Below the pieces are notes generated by a model. The model had not been told where the DNA came from. It did not search any database and saw only the letters and a program-made list of their open reading frames with translations. 45,976 nt of DNA from Oxalobacteraceae bacterium. Its GTDB lineage: Bacteria; Pseudomonadota; Gammaproteobacteria; Burkholderiales; Burkholderiaceae_D. Shown here piece after piece: positions 1 to 8,696 of the stretch. The position numbers and the translations under genes are program-made. Positions within the stretch are counted from its first letter, which is position 1, and each line of letters opens with the position of its first letter. The stretch is from the NCBI GenBank assembly GCA_023259175.1, contig JAHFQV010000021.1, positions 1 to 45,976 on the forward strand. Reading direction: 5' to 3'.

Positions 1-117
1 GTCTCTATCACAGTTAAATTGATCAACCCGATCGCGATGGAAGAAGGTCTCCGTTTCGCGATTCGTGAAGGTGGTCGTACTGTTGGTGCGGGTGTTGTTG
101 CTAAAATTATCGAGTAA
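1..117 (+). CDS. tuf: Elongation factor Tu, C-terminal end (partial)
   Basis: The first 38 codons, open at the window edge, encode the last part of the EF-Tu beta-barrel domain 3, including the typical [16 protein letters not shown] stretch, and end with IIE and a TAA stop. EF-Tu delivers aminoacyl-tRNA to the ribosome in the cytoplasm. The gene lies just upstream of tRNA-Trp and secE, the usual arrangement for one of the two tuf copies in betaproteobacteria. Only the 3' end is visible, so nothing can be said about its start or promoter. Confidence 0.97.
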   Translation, partial: VSITVKLINPIAMEEGLRFAIREGGRTVGAGVVAKIIE

Positions 118-141
118 TATTGCAAGTTTTAGGTCAAAATG

Positions 142-168
142 GCGATCCAGCTTGGATCGCTGTTTTTG
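142..168 (+). terminator. Intrinsic terminator after tuf
   Basis: A perfect 8-bp stem (GCGATCCA / TGGATCGC) with a GCT loop is followed by TGTTTTTG, 24 bases after the tuf stop. It should end most tuf transcripts before the tRNA-Trp gene. Confidence 0.85.
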
Positions 169-236
169 CTTAAGTGGCTAAGTAGCTTCGTGGCGACTTG
201 GTTGAAGTTTAGGTTTAGTGAGTAGTTTTCAGGCGT

Positions 237-312
237 AGGGGTGTAGCTCAATTGGCAGAGCGTCGGTCTCCAAAACCGAAGGTTGGGGGTTCGATTCCCT
301 CCGCCCCTGCCA
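237..312 (+). tRNA. trpT: tRNA-Trp (anticodon CCA)
   Basis: The full cloverleaf can be folded: acceptor stem AGGGGTG (237-243) with CGCCCCT (302-308), a D arm around GCTC/GAGC, anticodon stem TCGGT/ACCGA (263-267, 275-279) with loop CTCCAAA and anticodon CCA at 270-272, and a T arm with the TTCGATT loop. The discriminator is G309 and CCA (310-312) is encoded. Its place between tuf and secE is conserved in many proteobacteria. Confidence 0.97.
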
Positions 313-347
313 CCATTTAAGGTCGCAGGGCATCGAAAGTAAATAGC

Positions 348-731
348 ATGTCAAACCAATCCATTCAAACTGTCAGCACTTCCAATGATAAAGTCAAACT
401 GATCTTGGCGATACTCCTGGCGGTTGCTGGCGTTGTTGCATTTTACGTTCTGAGAGATCAATCCAAATATGTGCGCATAGGCTCGCTATTGGGTGGCGTT
501 ACTTTGGCGATGGTTTTTGTATTGCTGTCGCAAATGGGGCGCGATTTGATTTCGTTCTCAAGAGAAGCGGTACGCGAAGCGAAAAAGGTCGTATGGCCAA
601 CGCGCAAAGAAGCGGGTCAAATGACGGCGGTGGTTTTTGGGTTTGTCGTTGTGATGGCGATCTTTTTGTGGGGCGCCGATAAGATTCTTGAGTATGTGCT
701 TTTGGATGTAATTCTTGGGTTAAAAAAATAA
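348..731 (+). CDS. secE: Preprotein translocase subunit SecE
   Basis: A 127-residue inner-membrane protein, the same length as E. coli SecE. Three hydrophobic segments are visible at about residues 16-36, 43-62 and 91-112. Before the third lies the conserved amphipathic region with [13 protein letters not shown], the family's hallmark, which clamps SecY in the SecYEG channel. The gene sits 35 bases after tRNA-Trp and its stop codon overlaps the nusG start by one base (TAATG), so the two are translationally coupled. The secE-nusG pair is nearly universal in bacteria. Confidence 0.97.
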   Translation: MSNQSIQTVSTSNDKVKLILAILLAVAGVVAFYVLRDQSKYVRIGSLLGGVTLAMVFVLLSQMGRDLISFSREAVREAKKVVWPTRKEAGQMTAVVFGFVVVMAIFLWGADKILEYVLLDVILGLKK

Positions 732-1324
732 TGAGTGATCAAATTCAGGATAATGGGCAAGACGGCGAAGCAGGGCTGTCTGTGCCAAAAAGCGCAAAAA
801 AATGGTATGCAGTGCATGCCTATTCTGGTATGGAGAAGAGTGTTCAACGTGCATTGACTGAGCGTATTGAGCGCGCGGAAATGCAGGATATGTTTGGGCA
901 AATCTTGGTGCCAACCGAAGAAGTCATTGAAGTAAAGAATGGTAAGAAAAGCGTCACCGAACGTCGCCTGTTTCCGAGTTATGTTTTCGTTGAAATGGAA
1001 ATGACGGATGACACTTGGCACTTGGTGAAAAACACCAGCAAGGTGACTGGGTTTATCGGTGGGAAATCAAATAAACCAGCGCCTATTCCGCGCCACGAAA
1101 TCGACAAGGTTCTGCAGCAAGTGCAAGACGGTGTTGAGAAACCAAGACCGAAAGTTTTGTACGAAGTGGGTGAGGTTGTGCGTATCAAAGAAGGTCCTTT
1201 TACTGACTTCAATGGTAACGTGGAAGAAGTCAATTACGCCAAATCAAAAGTGCGTGTCAATGTAACGATTTTCGGTCGTGCGACACCAGTGGATTTGGAT
1301 TTTGCGCAGGTAGAAAAAGTCTAA
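731..1324 (+). CDS. nusG: Transcription termination/antitermination factor NusG
   Basis: 197 residues. After a short variable tail (about 1-24) comes the NGN domain starting at [16 protein letters not shown], with the FPSYVFVEM segment, which binds the RNA polymerase clamp. A C-terminal KOW domain follows at about 140-197 ([16 protein letters not shown]), which binds Rho or ribosomal protein S10. NusG links transcription to translation and to Rho termination. The start overlaps the secE stop by one base. A 100-base gap leads to rplK and ends in a good Shine-Dalgarno (AAGGAG). Confidence 0.98.
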   Translation: MSDQIQDNGQDGEAGLSVPKSAKKWYAVHAYSGMEKSVQRALTERIERAEMQDMFGQILVPTEEVIEVKNGKKSVTERRLFPSYVFVEMEMTDDTWHLVKNTSKVTGFIGGKSNKPAPIPRHEIDKVLQQVQDGVEKPRPKVLYEVGEVVRIKEGPFTDFNGNVEEVNYAKSKVRVNVTIFGRATPVDLDFAQVEKV

Positions 1325-1424
1325 TTTAAGCGCCGCGCGGCACCGAGTTTTAAAGTAGTTTGTTTTGTTTTTTGTAGTCGAGGAGCCTGTTTTTAGGCGC
1401 TAATACTCATTTTAAGGAGCCATC

Positions 1425-1856
1425 ATGGCAAAGAAAATCATTGGTTTTATCAAGCTGCAAGTGCCAGCTGGTAAAGCAAATCCATCCCCACCTATCGGCC
1501 CAGCTTTAGGTCAACGCGGTTTGAATATCATGGAATTCTGCAAAGCGTTTAACGCGCAGACTCAAGGTATGGAACCCGGCATGCCTATCCCTGTTGTGAT
1601 CACCGCATTTGCTGACAAGTCCTTCACCTTCGTGATGAAGACGCCACCAGCGACTTACATGATCAAAAAAGCAGCTGGCATTACAAAAGGTTCTGCTAAG
1701 CCGCATACGGATAAGGTCGGTTCGATCACCCGTAAGCAAGCAGAAGAAATCGCAACAGTTAAGCAAAAAGACTTGACTGCAGCAGACATGGATGCAGCCG
1801 TGCGTACGATCGCCGGTTCTGCACGTTCCATGGGTATCACGGTGGAGGGTCTGTAA
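1425..1856 (+). CDS. rplK: 50S ribosomal protein L11
   Basis: 143 residues, standard length. The N-terminal domain carries the proline-rich [19 protein letters not shown] stretch, the thiostrepton and release-factor region, and the C-terminal rRNA-binding domain ends in [13 protein letters not shown]11 forms the GTPase-associated centre with 23S rRNA and L10/L12. AAGGAG precedes the ATG. The stop overlaps the rplA start (TAATG). In E. coli this pair is repressed by L1 binding the leader; I did not identify an L1 site with certainty here. Confidence 0.98.
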   Translation: MAKKIIGFIKLQVPAGKANPSPPIGPALGQRGLNIMEFCKAFNAQTQGMEPGMPIPVVITAFADKSFTFVMKTPPATYMIKKAAGITKGSAKPHTDKVGSITRKQAEEIATVKQKDLTAADMDAAVRTIAGSARSMGITVEGL

Positions 1857-2551
1857 TGGCTAAGGTAACGAAAAAAGCAAAATTGCTGAAGACAAAAGTA
1901 GATCGTTTGAAGGTCTATCCATTCGACAATGCGATTGCATTGATCAAAGAATGTGCAACAGCAAAATTCAATGAATCCATCGACGTTTCCGTTCAATTGG
2001 GCGTTGATCCTAAGAAGTCTGACCAAGTTGTTCGCGGCGCGGTTGTTTTGCCAGCGGGTACAGGTAAGACCGTTCGCGTAGCGGTTTTTGCACAAGGTGC
2101 AAAGGCTGAAGAAGCGAAAGCAGCGGGCGCTGATATCGTTGGTATGGAAGATTTGGCAGAACGTGTTAAAGCAGGCGATATGCCGTTTGACATCGTCATC
2201 GCTTCTCCTGACACGATGCGTATCGTCGGTACTTTGGGTCAAATCTTGGGCCCACGTGGTTTAATGCCGAATCCAAAAGTCGGTACAGTGACACCGGACG
2301 TTGCAACAGCAGTTAAAAATGCTAAAGCAGGTCAAGTGCAATATCGTACAGACAAGGCCGGTATCATTCATTCCACCATTGGTCGCAAGTCTTTCGCTGA
2401 TGGCGATTTGAAAGCGAACTTGTTGGCACTGATCGAAGCTTTGAATAAAGCAAAGCCAGCTACCAGCAAAGGTGTTTATCTGCGTAAGATTTCTATCTCA
2501 TCCACTATGGGTGCAGGTGTGCGCGTAGATCACATTAATTTGGCTGCATAA
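1856..2551 (+). CDS. rplA: 50S ribosomal protein L1
   Basis: 231 residues, standard for bacterial L1. It carries the signature region [14 protein letters not shown] with the preceding [11 protein letters not shown], and ends in [12 protein letters not shown], as expected. L1 forms the mobile stalk at the ribosomal E site and autoregulates rplKA in E. coli. It is coupled to rplK by a TAATG overlap. The following 410 bases before rplJ are untranslated and hold the L10 leader and a degenerate repeat. Confidence 0.98.
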   Translation: MAKVTKKAKLLKTKVDRLKVYPFDNAIALIKECATAKFNESIDVSVQLGVDPKKSDQVVRGAVVLPAGTGKTVRVAVFAQGAKAEEAKAAGADIVGMEDLAERVKAGDMPFDIVIASPDTMRIVGTLGQILGPRGLMPNPKVGTVTPDVATAVKNAKAGQVQYRTDKAGIIHSTIGRKSFADGDLKANLLALIEALNKAKPATSKGVYLRKISISSTMGAGVRVDHINLAA

Positions 2552-2569
2552 GAATCAAGTAAGAATCAA

Positions 2570-2655
2570 AAAAATAGCTGCAGAGGCGCAGAAGGCGTAG
2601 CGTTAATCACTTGTTTTCTCCGCTTATTTTGCATCTCTGTGCTTGAACTTTTGGA
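2570..2655. repeat. Degenerate inverted repeat of the 'gcagaggcgcagag' type
   Basis: Between rplA and the L10 leader, GCAGAGGCGCAGAAGGCG is followed about 40 bases later by CTCCGC...GCATCTCTGTG, roughly its reverse complement. The wording resembles the better-preserved element at 8329-8464 between rpoB and rpoC, so both may belong to one family. The pairing is imperfect and the borders are approximate. Confidence 0.35.
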
Positions 2656-2689
2656 TTTAAATGCAAAAGCAAGCTCGTAAGAATTAAGT

Positions 2690-2960
2690 CCTTTGAAATT
2701 TCAAAGGCGCATCTTTGGGTCGGTTGATATGCGCGCATATTGACCGAGCAATCAAAGACCGTTGGGGTGATTTGAGTAGTTGGCGAATGACTTAATTGCT
2801 AGTGAAGACTAGTCCCAACGCAGATGGTGTTCCCGAACAAGTTTTGGTGTGACCACTGGTTTTCCAGTGAAGCTCCTAACTTCGGACGCCGTGTTCGAAA
2901 CGATATGAGGGAAGTTCACCATCCTGGTGTATGGACTGATTATCATTATTGGAGGTTGAC
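2690..2960 (+). promoter_or_regulatory. rplJ (L10) leader region
   Basis: The region in front of rplJ is rich in structure: a perfect palindrome CCTTTGAAATTTCAAAGG (2690-2707), a near-perfect one around ATGCGCGCAT (2721-2746) enclosed by ATCTTTG/CAAAGA, then a long pairing region with GTTGGGG (2761-2767) against CCCAAC (2813-2818), and further hairpins up to the GGAGG ribosome site at 2951. In many bacteria this position holds the L10 leader, where the L10(L12)4 complex represses rplJL translation. I assign it by position and foldability, not by a model score. The promoter for rplJL probably lies near its 5' end but I could not fix it. Confidence 0.6.
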
Positions 2961-2961
2961 C

Positions 2962-3498
2962 GTGAGTCTCAATCTGAATGACAAAAAAGCCGTCGTCGCT
3001 GAAGTCAGTGCTGTAGTTAACAAAGCACAGACGATCGTCGTAGCTGAATATCGTGGCATCCAGGTCGGTCATTTGACGCAATTACGTGCTAGCGCACGTG
3101 CTCAAGGCGTATACATGCGCGTGTTGAAAAACACACTTGCACGTCGCGCTGTTGAGGGAACTGCATTTGCAAGCCTCGCTAACGAAATGACAGGTCCGTT
3201 GATCTATGCGATCTCGGAAGATGCTGTTGCTGCTGCTAAAGTCATTCAAGACTTTGCAAAAGGCAATGACAAGTTAGTCGTTAAAGCAGGTAACTATGCT
3301 GGCAAATCTTTGGATAAAGCCGGTGTCGTTGCATTAGCAAGTATTCCTAGCCGTGAAGTGTTGTTGGCGCAAGTGTTGGGCATGATGCAGGCTCCTGTAT
3401 CTGGCTTCGCACGTGCTTTGGCCGCGCTCGCAGCAAAACAAGAATCTGGCGCGCCAGCAGAGCCAGTAGCAGAAGCTACTGAAGCTGTTGCCGAATAA
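2962..3498 (+). CDS. rplJ: 50S ribosomal protein L10
   Basis: 178 residues from a GTG start. The reading frame stays open upstream to an ATG at 2824, but that would add 46 residues of leader-derived sequence. The GTG at 2962 follows GGAGG at 2951-2955 and gives the expected N-terminus [15 protein letters not shown]10 anchors L7/L12 dimers on the ribosomal stalk through its C-terminal helix. The middle part shows the typical VAEYRG and LKNTLARRA segments. The Ala/Glu-rich tail ([14 protein letters not shown]) is usual for beta- and gammaproteobacteria. It is cotranscribed with rplL 50 bases downstream. Confidence 0.97.
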   Translation: MSLNLNDKKAVVAEVSAVVNKAQTIVVAEYRGIQVGHLTQLRASARAQGVYMRVLKNTLARRAVEGTAFASLANEMTGPLIYAISEDAVAAAKVIQDFAKGNDKLVVKAGNYAGKSLDKAGVVALASIPSREVLLAQVLGMMQAPVSGFARALAALAAKQESGAPAEPVAEATEAVAE

Positions 3499-3548
3499 GA
3501 TTTTTCGTCAAATACCGAATCAACGTAATTTAAATATTGGAGTTTCAA

Positions 3549-3917
3549 ATGGCAATTAGCAAAGACGATATCTTGGAAGCCGTAGGCGCGATGTCCGTAA
3601 TGGACTTGAACGACTTGGTAAAAGCTTTCGAAGAAAAATTCGGCGTATCCGCTGCTGCAATGTCCGCTGGTCCAGCGGCTGGTCCAGCTGCAGTTGTTGA
3701 AGAGCAAACAGAATTCAACGTTATTTTGGCTGAAGTTGGCGCAAATAAAGTTGGCGTCATTAAAGCAGTTCGTGAAATCACTGGTTTGGGCTTGAAAGAA
3801 GCTAAAGACTTAGTTGATGGCGCACCAAAAGCAGTTAAAGAAGCAGTATCCAAAGCGGATGCTGATGCTGCGAAGAAGAAATTGGAAGATGCTGGCGCGA
3901 AAGTTGACGTCAAGTAA
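3549..3917 (+). CDS. rplL: 50S ribosomal protein L7/L12
   Basis: 122 residues, standard. The N-terminal dimerisation helix ([20 protein letters not shown]) is followed by an Ala/Gly/Pro hinge at about 34-50 and the C-terminal factor-binding domain with [22 protein letters not shown] and the conserved [16 protein letters not shown]. The start is the ATG at 3549, preceded by TTGGAG; a start four codons upstream is possible in frame but lacks support. L7/L12 recruits and stimulates translational GTPases. Confidence 0.98.
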   Translation: MAISKDDILEAVGAMSVMDLNDLVKAFEEKFGVSAAAMSAGPAAGPAAVVEEQTEFNVILAEVGANKVGVIKAVREITGLGLKEAKDLVDGAPKAVKEAVSKADADAAKKKLEDAGAKVDVK

Positions 3918-3970
3918 TTCCGTGTTATACTGGCAGACCTTCGGGTTTGTCTAGCGGGTTAGTCCAAGGC

Positions 3971-3998
3971 AGGAATCTTCTCGTGAGAGGAGGTTCCT
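3971..3998 (+). promoter_or_regulatory. rplL-rpoB intergenic hairpin (processing or attenuation site)
   Basis: A 12-pair stem (AGGAATCTTCTC with GAGGAGGTTCCT, two of the pairs G-U) and a GTGA loop sit 54 bases after rplL. CCAAG and CTTTGG extend it outward. There is no T run, so full termination is unlikely. In E. coli the same interval holds an attenuator and an RNase III site that set the ratio of ribosomal proteins to polymerase; the same role here is inference. No other gene was found in 3918-4197. Confidence 0.55.
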
Positions 3999-4197
3999 CT
4001 TTGGCTTCTCCGTCGTTCTTGTTTTAGCCGGTAGTCGTACTCTGCAGTACCGCAGTGTTTTTGTTCCTAAGCCAAATCCCATAAGGTGAGGGCTGAGACT
4101 TGAGGTTTCTTGATGTATTTTCTCGACGTTTGATTTACCTAGAAAAAAATTTTGAAATCTGAATTCTCCATCCTTCCTTGTCACTCACGGAGTGTCC

Positions 4198-7100
4198 ATG
4201 CACTACTCATTTACTGAGAAAAAGCGCATTCGTAAATCTTTTGCGAAACGCGCTAACGTCCACAACGTTCCGTTCCTGCTGGCGACCCAGCTTGAGTCCT
4301 ATTTGGGCTTCTTACAGCAAGACAAAGCACCGTCTATCCGTAAGAACGAAGGCCTGCAGTCGGCCTTTACGTCCATTTTCCCAATCGTGTCGCATAATGG
4401 GTTCGCTCGTTTAGAATTTCTGTCCTACGTTTTAGGCGATCCAGCCTTTGACGTCAAGGAATGTCAATTGCGCGGCTTAACTTTTGCGTCGCCTTTGCGC
4501 GCCAAAGTGCGTTTGGTCATTCTGGATAAAGAATCGCCAACCAAGCCTGTCGTCAAAGAAATGAAAGAGCAAGAAGTCTATATGGGCGAATTGCCGCTCA
4601 TGACGACCACGGGTTCTTTCGTCATTAACGGTACTGAGCGCGTCATCGTTTCTCAGTTGCACCGTTCGCCTGGCGTGTTCTTCGAGCATGATCGCGGCAA
4701 GACACACTCCTCTGGAAAATTATTATTCTCGGCTAGGATTATTCCTTACCGTGGTTCTTGGCTCGATTTTGAATTCGATCCTAAAGATATTTTGTTCTTC
4801 CGGATTGACCGTCGTCGTAAGATGCCAGTCACTATTTTGTTACGTGCCATCGGCATGAGCAATGAGCAGATTCTGGCTAACTTCTTCGTATTCGATAATT
4901 TTGTCTTGCACAATGATGGCGCTGAGATGGAATTTGTCGCCGAGCGTTTGCGTGGTGAAGTTGCGCGTTTCGATATTTCCGATAAGTCGGGCAAGTTGAT
5001 CGTTGCGAAAGACAAGCGCATCAATTCTAAGCATGTACGCGATATCGAAGCGGCAGGCGTGAAAGCGATTTCTGTTCCTGAAGATTATTTGCTGGGTCGC
5101 GTTTTGGCGAAAAACATCATTGATGCGGATACGGGCGAAGTCGTTGCCAATGCCAATGATGAATTGACGCCAGAATTGCTAGCGCGTTTGCGTGAAGCGA
5201 AGATCATGAATTTGCAAACCTTGTACACCAATGAGTTAGATCAAGGTGCCTACATTTCGCAAACTTTGCGGGCCGATGATACCGCCGACAAAATGGCTGC
5301 CCGCGTCGCAATTTACCGCATGATGCGTCCTGGTGAACCGCCTACAGAAGATTCCGTAGAAGCCTTGTTTAACGGTTTGTTCTACAACGAAGATCGCTAC
5401 GATTTGTCAGCGGTCGGTCGTATGAAATTCAACCGCCGCATTGGCCGTGATGAATTGACAGGTGCCATGACTTTGTCGGATGACGACGTATTAGCTGTGA
5501 TCAAAATTTTGGTTGAGTTGCGCAATGGTCGCGGCGAAGTCGATGATATCGATCACTTGGGTAATCGTCGTGTGCGTTGCGTCGGTGAATTGGCTGAGAA
5601 CCAATTCCGTGCCGGTTTGGTTCGGGTTGAGCGCGCTGTTAAAGAGCGTCTGGGTCAAGCCGAAGCCGATAACCTGATGCCGCATGACCTGATCAACTCC
5701 AAGCCGATCTCGGCTGCGATTCGTGAGTTCTTCGGTTCTTCGCAGTTGTCGCAGTTTATGGATCAAACCAATCCTTTGTCTGAGATCACGCATAAGCGTC
5801 GTATTTCGGCATTAGGACCGGGTGGTTTGACGCGTGAACGCGCAGGCTTTGAAGTACGTGACGTTCATCCTACCCACTATGGCCGTGTCTGCCCAATTGA
5901 AACGCCAGAGGGACCGAACATTGGTCTGATTAACTCCTTGGCTTTGTACGCCCGTTTGAATGAATATGGTTTCCTAGAAACGCCTTATCGCAAGGTCATC
6001 GACGGTAAAATCACGACGCAGATTGATTACCTTTCCGCGATTGAAGAAGGCCGTTACATCATCGCTCAGGCGAACGCCAGTATTGATGCTAAAGGTGGTT
6101 TGTGCGACGAATTAGTCTCCTCGCGTCAAGCCGGTGAGACCATTTTGGTTTCACCAGAACGCGTTCAGTATATGGACGTTGCAACCGGTCAGGTGGTGTC
6201 GGTTGCGGCTTCTTTGATTCCATTCTTGGAACACGATGATGCGAACCGTGCTTTGATGGGCGCCAACATGCAACGTCAAGCGGTGCCTTGCTTGCGTCCA
6301 GAAAAAGCGCTGGTCGGTACCGGTATCGAGCGTACAGTTGCAGTCGATTCCGGCACGACAGTGCAAGCTTTGCGCGGCGGTAAAGTTGACTATATCGACG
6401 CGGGTCGTATTGTGATTCGTGTTAATGACGCGGAAGCTTTGGCGGGCGAAGTCGGTGTGGATATTTACAATCTCATCAAATACACCCGTTCCAACCAAAA
6501 CACCAACATCAATCAACGTCCTATCGTTAAAGTCGGTGACGTGGTTGCCAAAGGCGACGTGTTGGCTGATGGCGCATCAACAGACTTGGGCGAATTAGCG
6601 CTCGGTCAAAACATGTTGATCGCGTTTATGCCGTGGAATGGTTATAACTTCGAAGATTCGATTTTGATCTCCGAAAAAGTGGTGGCTGACGATCGCTATA
6701 CCTCGATTCATATCGAAGAGTTGTCGGCGCAAGCGCGTGACACCAAATTGGGCGCAGAGGAAATTACCCGCGATATTTCCAACCTCGCTGAAAATCAATT
6801 AGCGCGTTTGGATGAATCAGGTATTGTCTACATTGGTGCAGAAGTGACCGCTGGTGATACGCTGGTCGGTAAAGTTACACCGAAAGGCGAGACCCAATTA
6901 ACGCCAGAAGAAAAACTCTTGCGCGCGATTTTCGGTGAAAAAGCCTCTGACGTTAAAGATACTTCCCTGCGCGTACCATCGGGCATGGTCGGTACGGTCA
7001 TTGACGTGCAAGTGTTCACCCGCGAAGGCATACAACGCGACAAACGTGCACAGCAAATTATCGATGATGAATTGAAGCGCTATCGCCTCGATTTGAACGA

Positions 7101-8304
7101 TCAGTTGCGTATTGTGGAAGGCGATGCCTTCGAACGTCTGCAACGGATGTTGGTCGGTAAAGTCGCCAACGGTGGCCCGAACAAGCTCGCTAAAGGCAGC
7201 AAAATCACCAAAGAATACTTGGTGGAAGTCGATAAATATCACTGGTTTGATATTCGCCCAGCGGACGAAGATGCAGCCCGTGCGATTGAAGCGATCAAAG
7301 ATTCTATTGCTGAAAAACGTCACCAGTTCGACCTCGCTTTTGAAGAGAAGCGCACCAAGTTAACCCAAGGCGATGAATTGCCACCGGGCGTGCAAAAAAT
7401 GGTTAAGGTGTATTTGGCCGTTAAACGCCGCCTGCAACCAGGTGACAAAATGGCGGGTCGTCACGGTAACAAAGGTGTGGTATCACGCATCGTTCCGGTT
7501 GAAGATATGCCTTACATGGCCGACGGTACGCCAGCGGACATCGTGTTGAACCCATTGGGTGTTCCATCACGGATGAACGTGGGTCAGGTTCTCGAAGTGC
7601 ATTTAGGCTGGGCTGCTAAAGGCTTGGGTTTACGTATCGGCGAAATGATTAAGGCGCAAGCCAAGGTTGAAGAGCTGCGTGGCTTCATGAAACAGATTTA
7701 TAACGAGTCTGGTAAGTCGGAAGACATCGATGGTTTGTCTGATCATGAAATCGCCGAATTGGCCAGCAACTTGAAGAACGGTGTGCCGTTTGCGACGCCA
7801 GTCTTCGACGGTGCGCATGAAAGTGAAATCCGTCGCATGTTGGATTTGGCTTACCCAGACAACATCGCTAAGCAACTCGGCATGACGCCATCGAAAAACC
7901 AAGTGACTTTGTATGACGGTCGCACCGGCGAAGCGTTTGAGCGCAATGTCACAGTCGGTTACATGCACGTCTTGAAATTGCACCATTTGGTCGACGATAA
8001 GATGCATGCCCGTTCCACTGGTCCTTACTCACTCGTGACTCAGCAACCATTGGGCGGTAAAGCGCAATTCGGTGGTCAGCGTTTCGGTGAGATGGAGGTG
8101 TGGGCACTGGAAGCATACGGCGCGTCGTATGTCTTGCAAGAGATGTTGACCGTCAAGTCCGATGACGTGAACGGTCGTACTAAAGTGTACGAAAATCTGG
8201 TAAAAGGCGATCACGTAATCGATGCCGGCATGCCTGAATCGTTCAACGTACTGGTCAAAGAGATCCGTTCTTTGGGTATCGACATTGATCTGGAACGTAA
8301 TTAA
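4198..8304 (+). CDS. rpoB: DNA-directed RNA polymerase subunit beta
   Basis: 1368 residues. I start at ATG 4198 ([15 protein letters not shown]) because the in-frame GTG at 4192 lies inside the Shine-Dalgarno GGAG (4189-4192). All expected blocks are present: the [22 protein letters not shown] segment near 140, rifampicin cluster I with wild-type D522, H532 and S537 (E. coli D516, H526, S531), the fork-loop region [24 protein letters not shown], the [11 protein letters not shown] block, the [11 protein letters not shown] catalytic region and the C-terminal [23 protein letters not shown]. It forms one side of the active-site cleft. rpoC follows after an unusually long 392-base spacer. Confidence 0.98.
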   Translation: MHYSFTEKKRIRKSFAKRANVHNVPFLLATQLESYLGFLQQDKAPSIRKNEGLQSAFTSIFPIVSHNGFARLEFLSYVLGDPAFDVKECQLRGLTFASPLRAKVRLVILDKESPTKPVVKEMKEQEVYMGELPLMTTTGSFVINGTERVIVSQLHRSPGVFFEHDRGKTHSSGKLLFSARIIPYRGSWLDFEFDPKDILFFRIDRRRKMPVTILLRAIGMSNEQILANFFVFDNFVLHNDGAEMEFVAERLRGEVARFDISDKSGKLIVAKDKRINSKHVRDIEAAGVKAISVPEDYLLGRVLAKNIIDADTGEVVANANDELTPELLARLREAKIMNLQTLYTNELDQGAYISQTLRADDTADKMAARVAIYRMMRPGEPPTEDSVEALFNGLFYNEDRYDLSAVGRMKFNRRIGRDELTGAMTLSDDDVLAVIKILVELRNGRGEVDDIDHLGNRRVRCVGELAENQFRAGLVRVERAVKERLGQAEADNLMPHDLINSKPISAAIREFFGSSQLSQFMDQTNPLSEITHKRRISALGPGGLTRERAGFEVRDVHPTHYGRVCPIETPEGPNIGLINSLALYARLNEYGFLETPYRKVIDGKITTQIDYLSAIEEGRYIIAQANASIDAKGGLCDELVSSRQAGETILVSPERVQYMDVATGQVVSVAASLIPFLEHDDANRALMGANMQRQAVPCLRPEKALVGTGIERTVAVDSGTTVQALRGGKVDYIDAGRIVIRVNDAEALAGEVGVDIYNLIKYTRSNQNTNINQRPIVKVGDVVAKGDVLADGASTDLGELALGQNMLIAFMPWNGYNFEDSILISEKVVADDRYTSIHIEELSAQARDTKLGAEEITRDISNLAENQLARLDESGIVYIGAEVTAGDTLVGKVTPKGETQLTPEEKLLRAIFGEKASDVKDTSLRVPSGMVGTVIDVQVFTREGIQRDKRAQQIIDDELKRYRLDLNDQLRIVEGDAFERLQRMLVGKVANGGPNKLAKGSKITKEYLVEVDKYHWFDIRPADEDAARAIEAIKDSIAEKRHQFDLAFEEKRTKLTQGDELPPGVQKMVKVYLAVKRRLQPGDKMAGRHGNKGVVSRIVPVEDMPYMADGTPADIVLNPLGVPSRMNVGQVLEVHLGWAAKGLGLRIGEMIKAQAKVEELRGFMKQIYNESGKSEDIDGLSDHEIAELASNLKNGVPFATPVFDGAHESEIRRMLDLAYPDNIAKQLGMTPSKNQVTLYDGRTGEAFERNVTVGYMHVLKLHHLVDDKMHARSTGPYSLVTQQPLGGKAQFGGQRFGEMEVWALEAYGASYVLQEMLTVKSDDVNGRTKVYENLVKGDHVIDAGMPESFNVLVKEIRSLGIDIDLERN

Positions 8305-8328
8305 GTTTTAGATTAAGAAAAGAATTGT

Positions 8329-8464
8329 AAACCCCTCAACGCCGAGGCGCGGAGACGCAGAGAAAAACGGAGGAAAAGCGTATAGCTACAAACGCCCTTC
8401 TCTATTTGCAAGCATGAAATCTCTGCGCTCCTCAGCGTCTCTGCGCCTCGGCGTTGAGGGGTTT
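8329..8464. repeat. 136-bp inverted-repeat element between rpoB and rpoC
   Basis: The arms 8329-8350 and 8443-8464 are perfect 22-bp reverse complements (starting AAACCCCTCAACGCC), extended inward by about eight bases with one mismatch. The inner part repeats the words GAGACGCAGAG and CTCTGCG. It encodes nothing credible. The rest of the 8305-8696 spacer holds only the rpoC ribosome site. The element would form a long stem in rpoBC mRNA. It looks like a small non-autonomous repeat, with a possible degenerate relative near 2570. Confidence 0.8.
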
Positions 8465-8696
8465 TGATTTTAAGATCTGCAATATTTGTAGCAACCCATC
8501 GCCCGAATTTACTTCGGGCTTTGGTCATTCAGATGAAGCGTAATTTTTTGTGTTTTTTGTTCCCGGTATCAGCGGAACTTGCGTCGAACTCGATGTCGAC
8601 GAGGCTCTCCCGCTCATGCGAACAGGGTTAAACTTAAGATAGATTTAATTGCCTCATCAGCGCACCGCGATTCAACTCTTCACTGGAGTGATACAC

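Noticed and set aside
182-236. Promoter for tRNA-Trp/secE (TTGAAG ... TAGTTT)
   Set aside because: The spacing of 15 bases and a weak -10 make the call unreliable.
1655-2242. 195-codon frame opposite rplK and rplA
   Set aside because: Antisense shadow of two conserved ribosomal genes; cysteine-rich and without a ribosome site.
2824-2961. 46-codon N-terminal extension of L10
   Set aside because: It lies in the structured leader and has no ribosome site; the GTG at 2962 follows GGAGG.
4192-4197. GTG as start of rpoB two codons upstream
   Set aside because: It overlaps the Shine-Dalgarno GGAG; the ATG at 4198 gives the family's usual [10 protein letters not shown] start.
8313-8528. Possible small gene on the - strand between rpoB and rpoC
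   Set aside because: It is read through both arms of an inverted-repeat element and has repetitive, Arg/Leu-rich composition.
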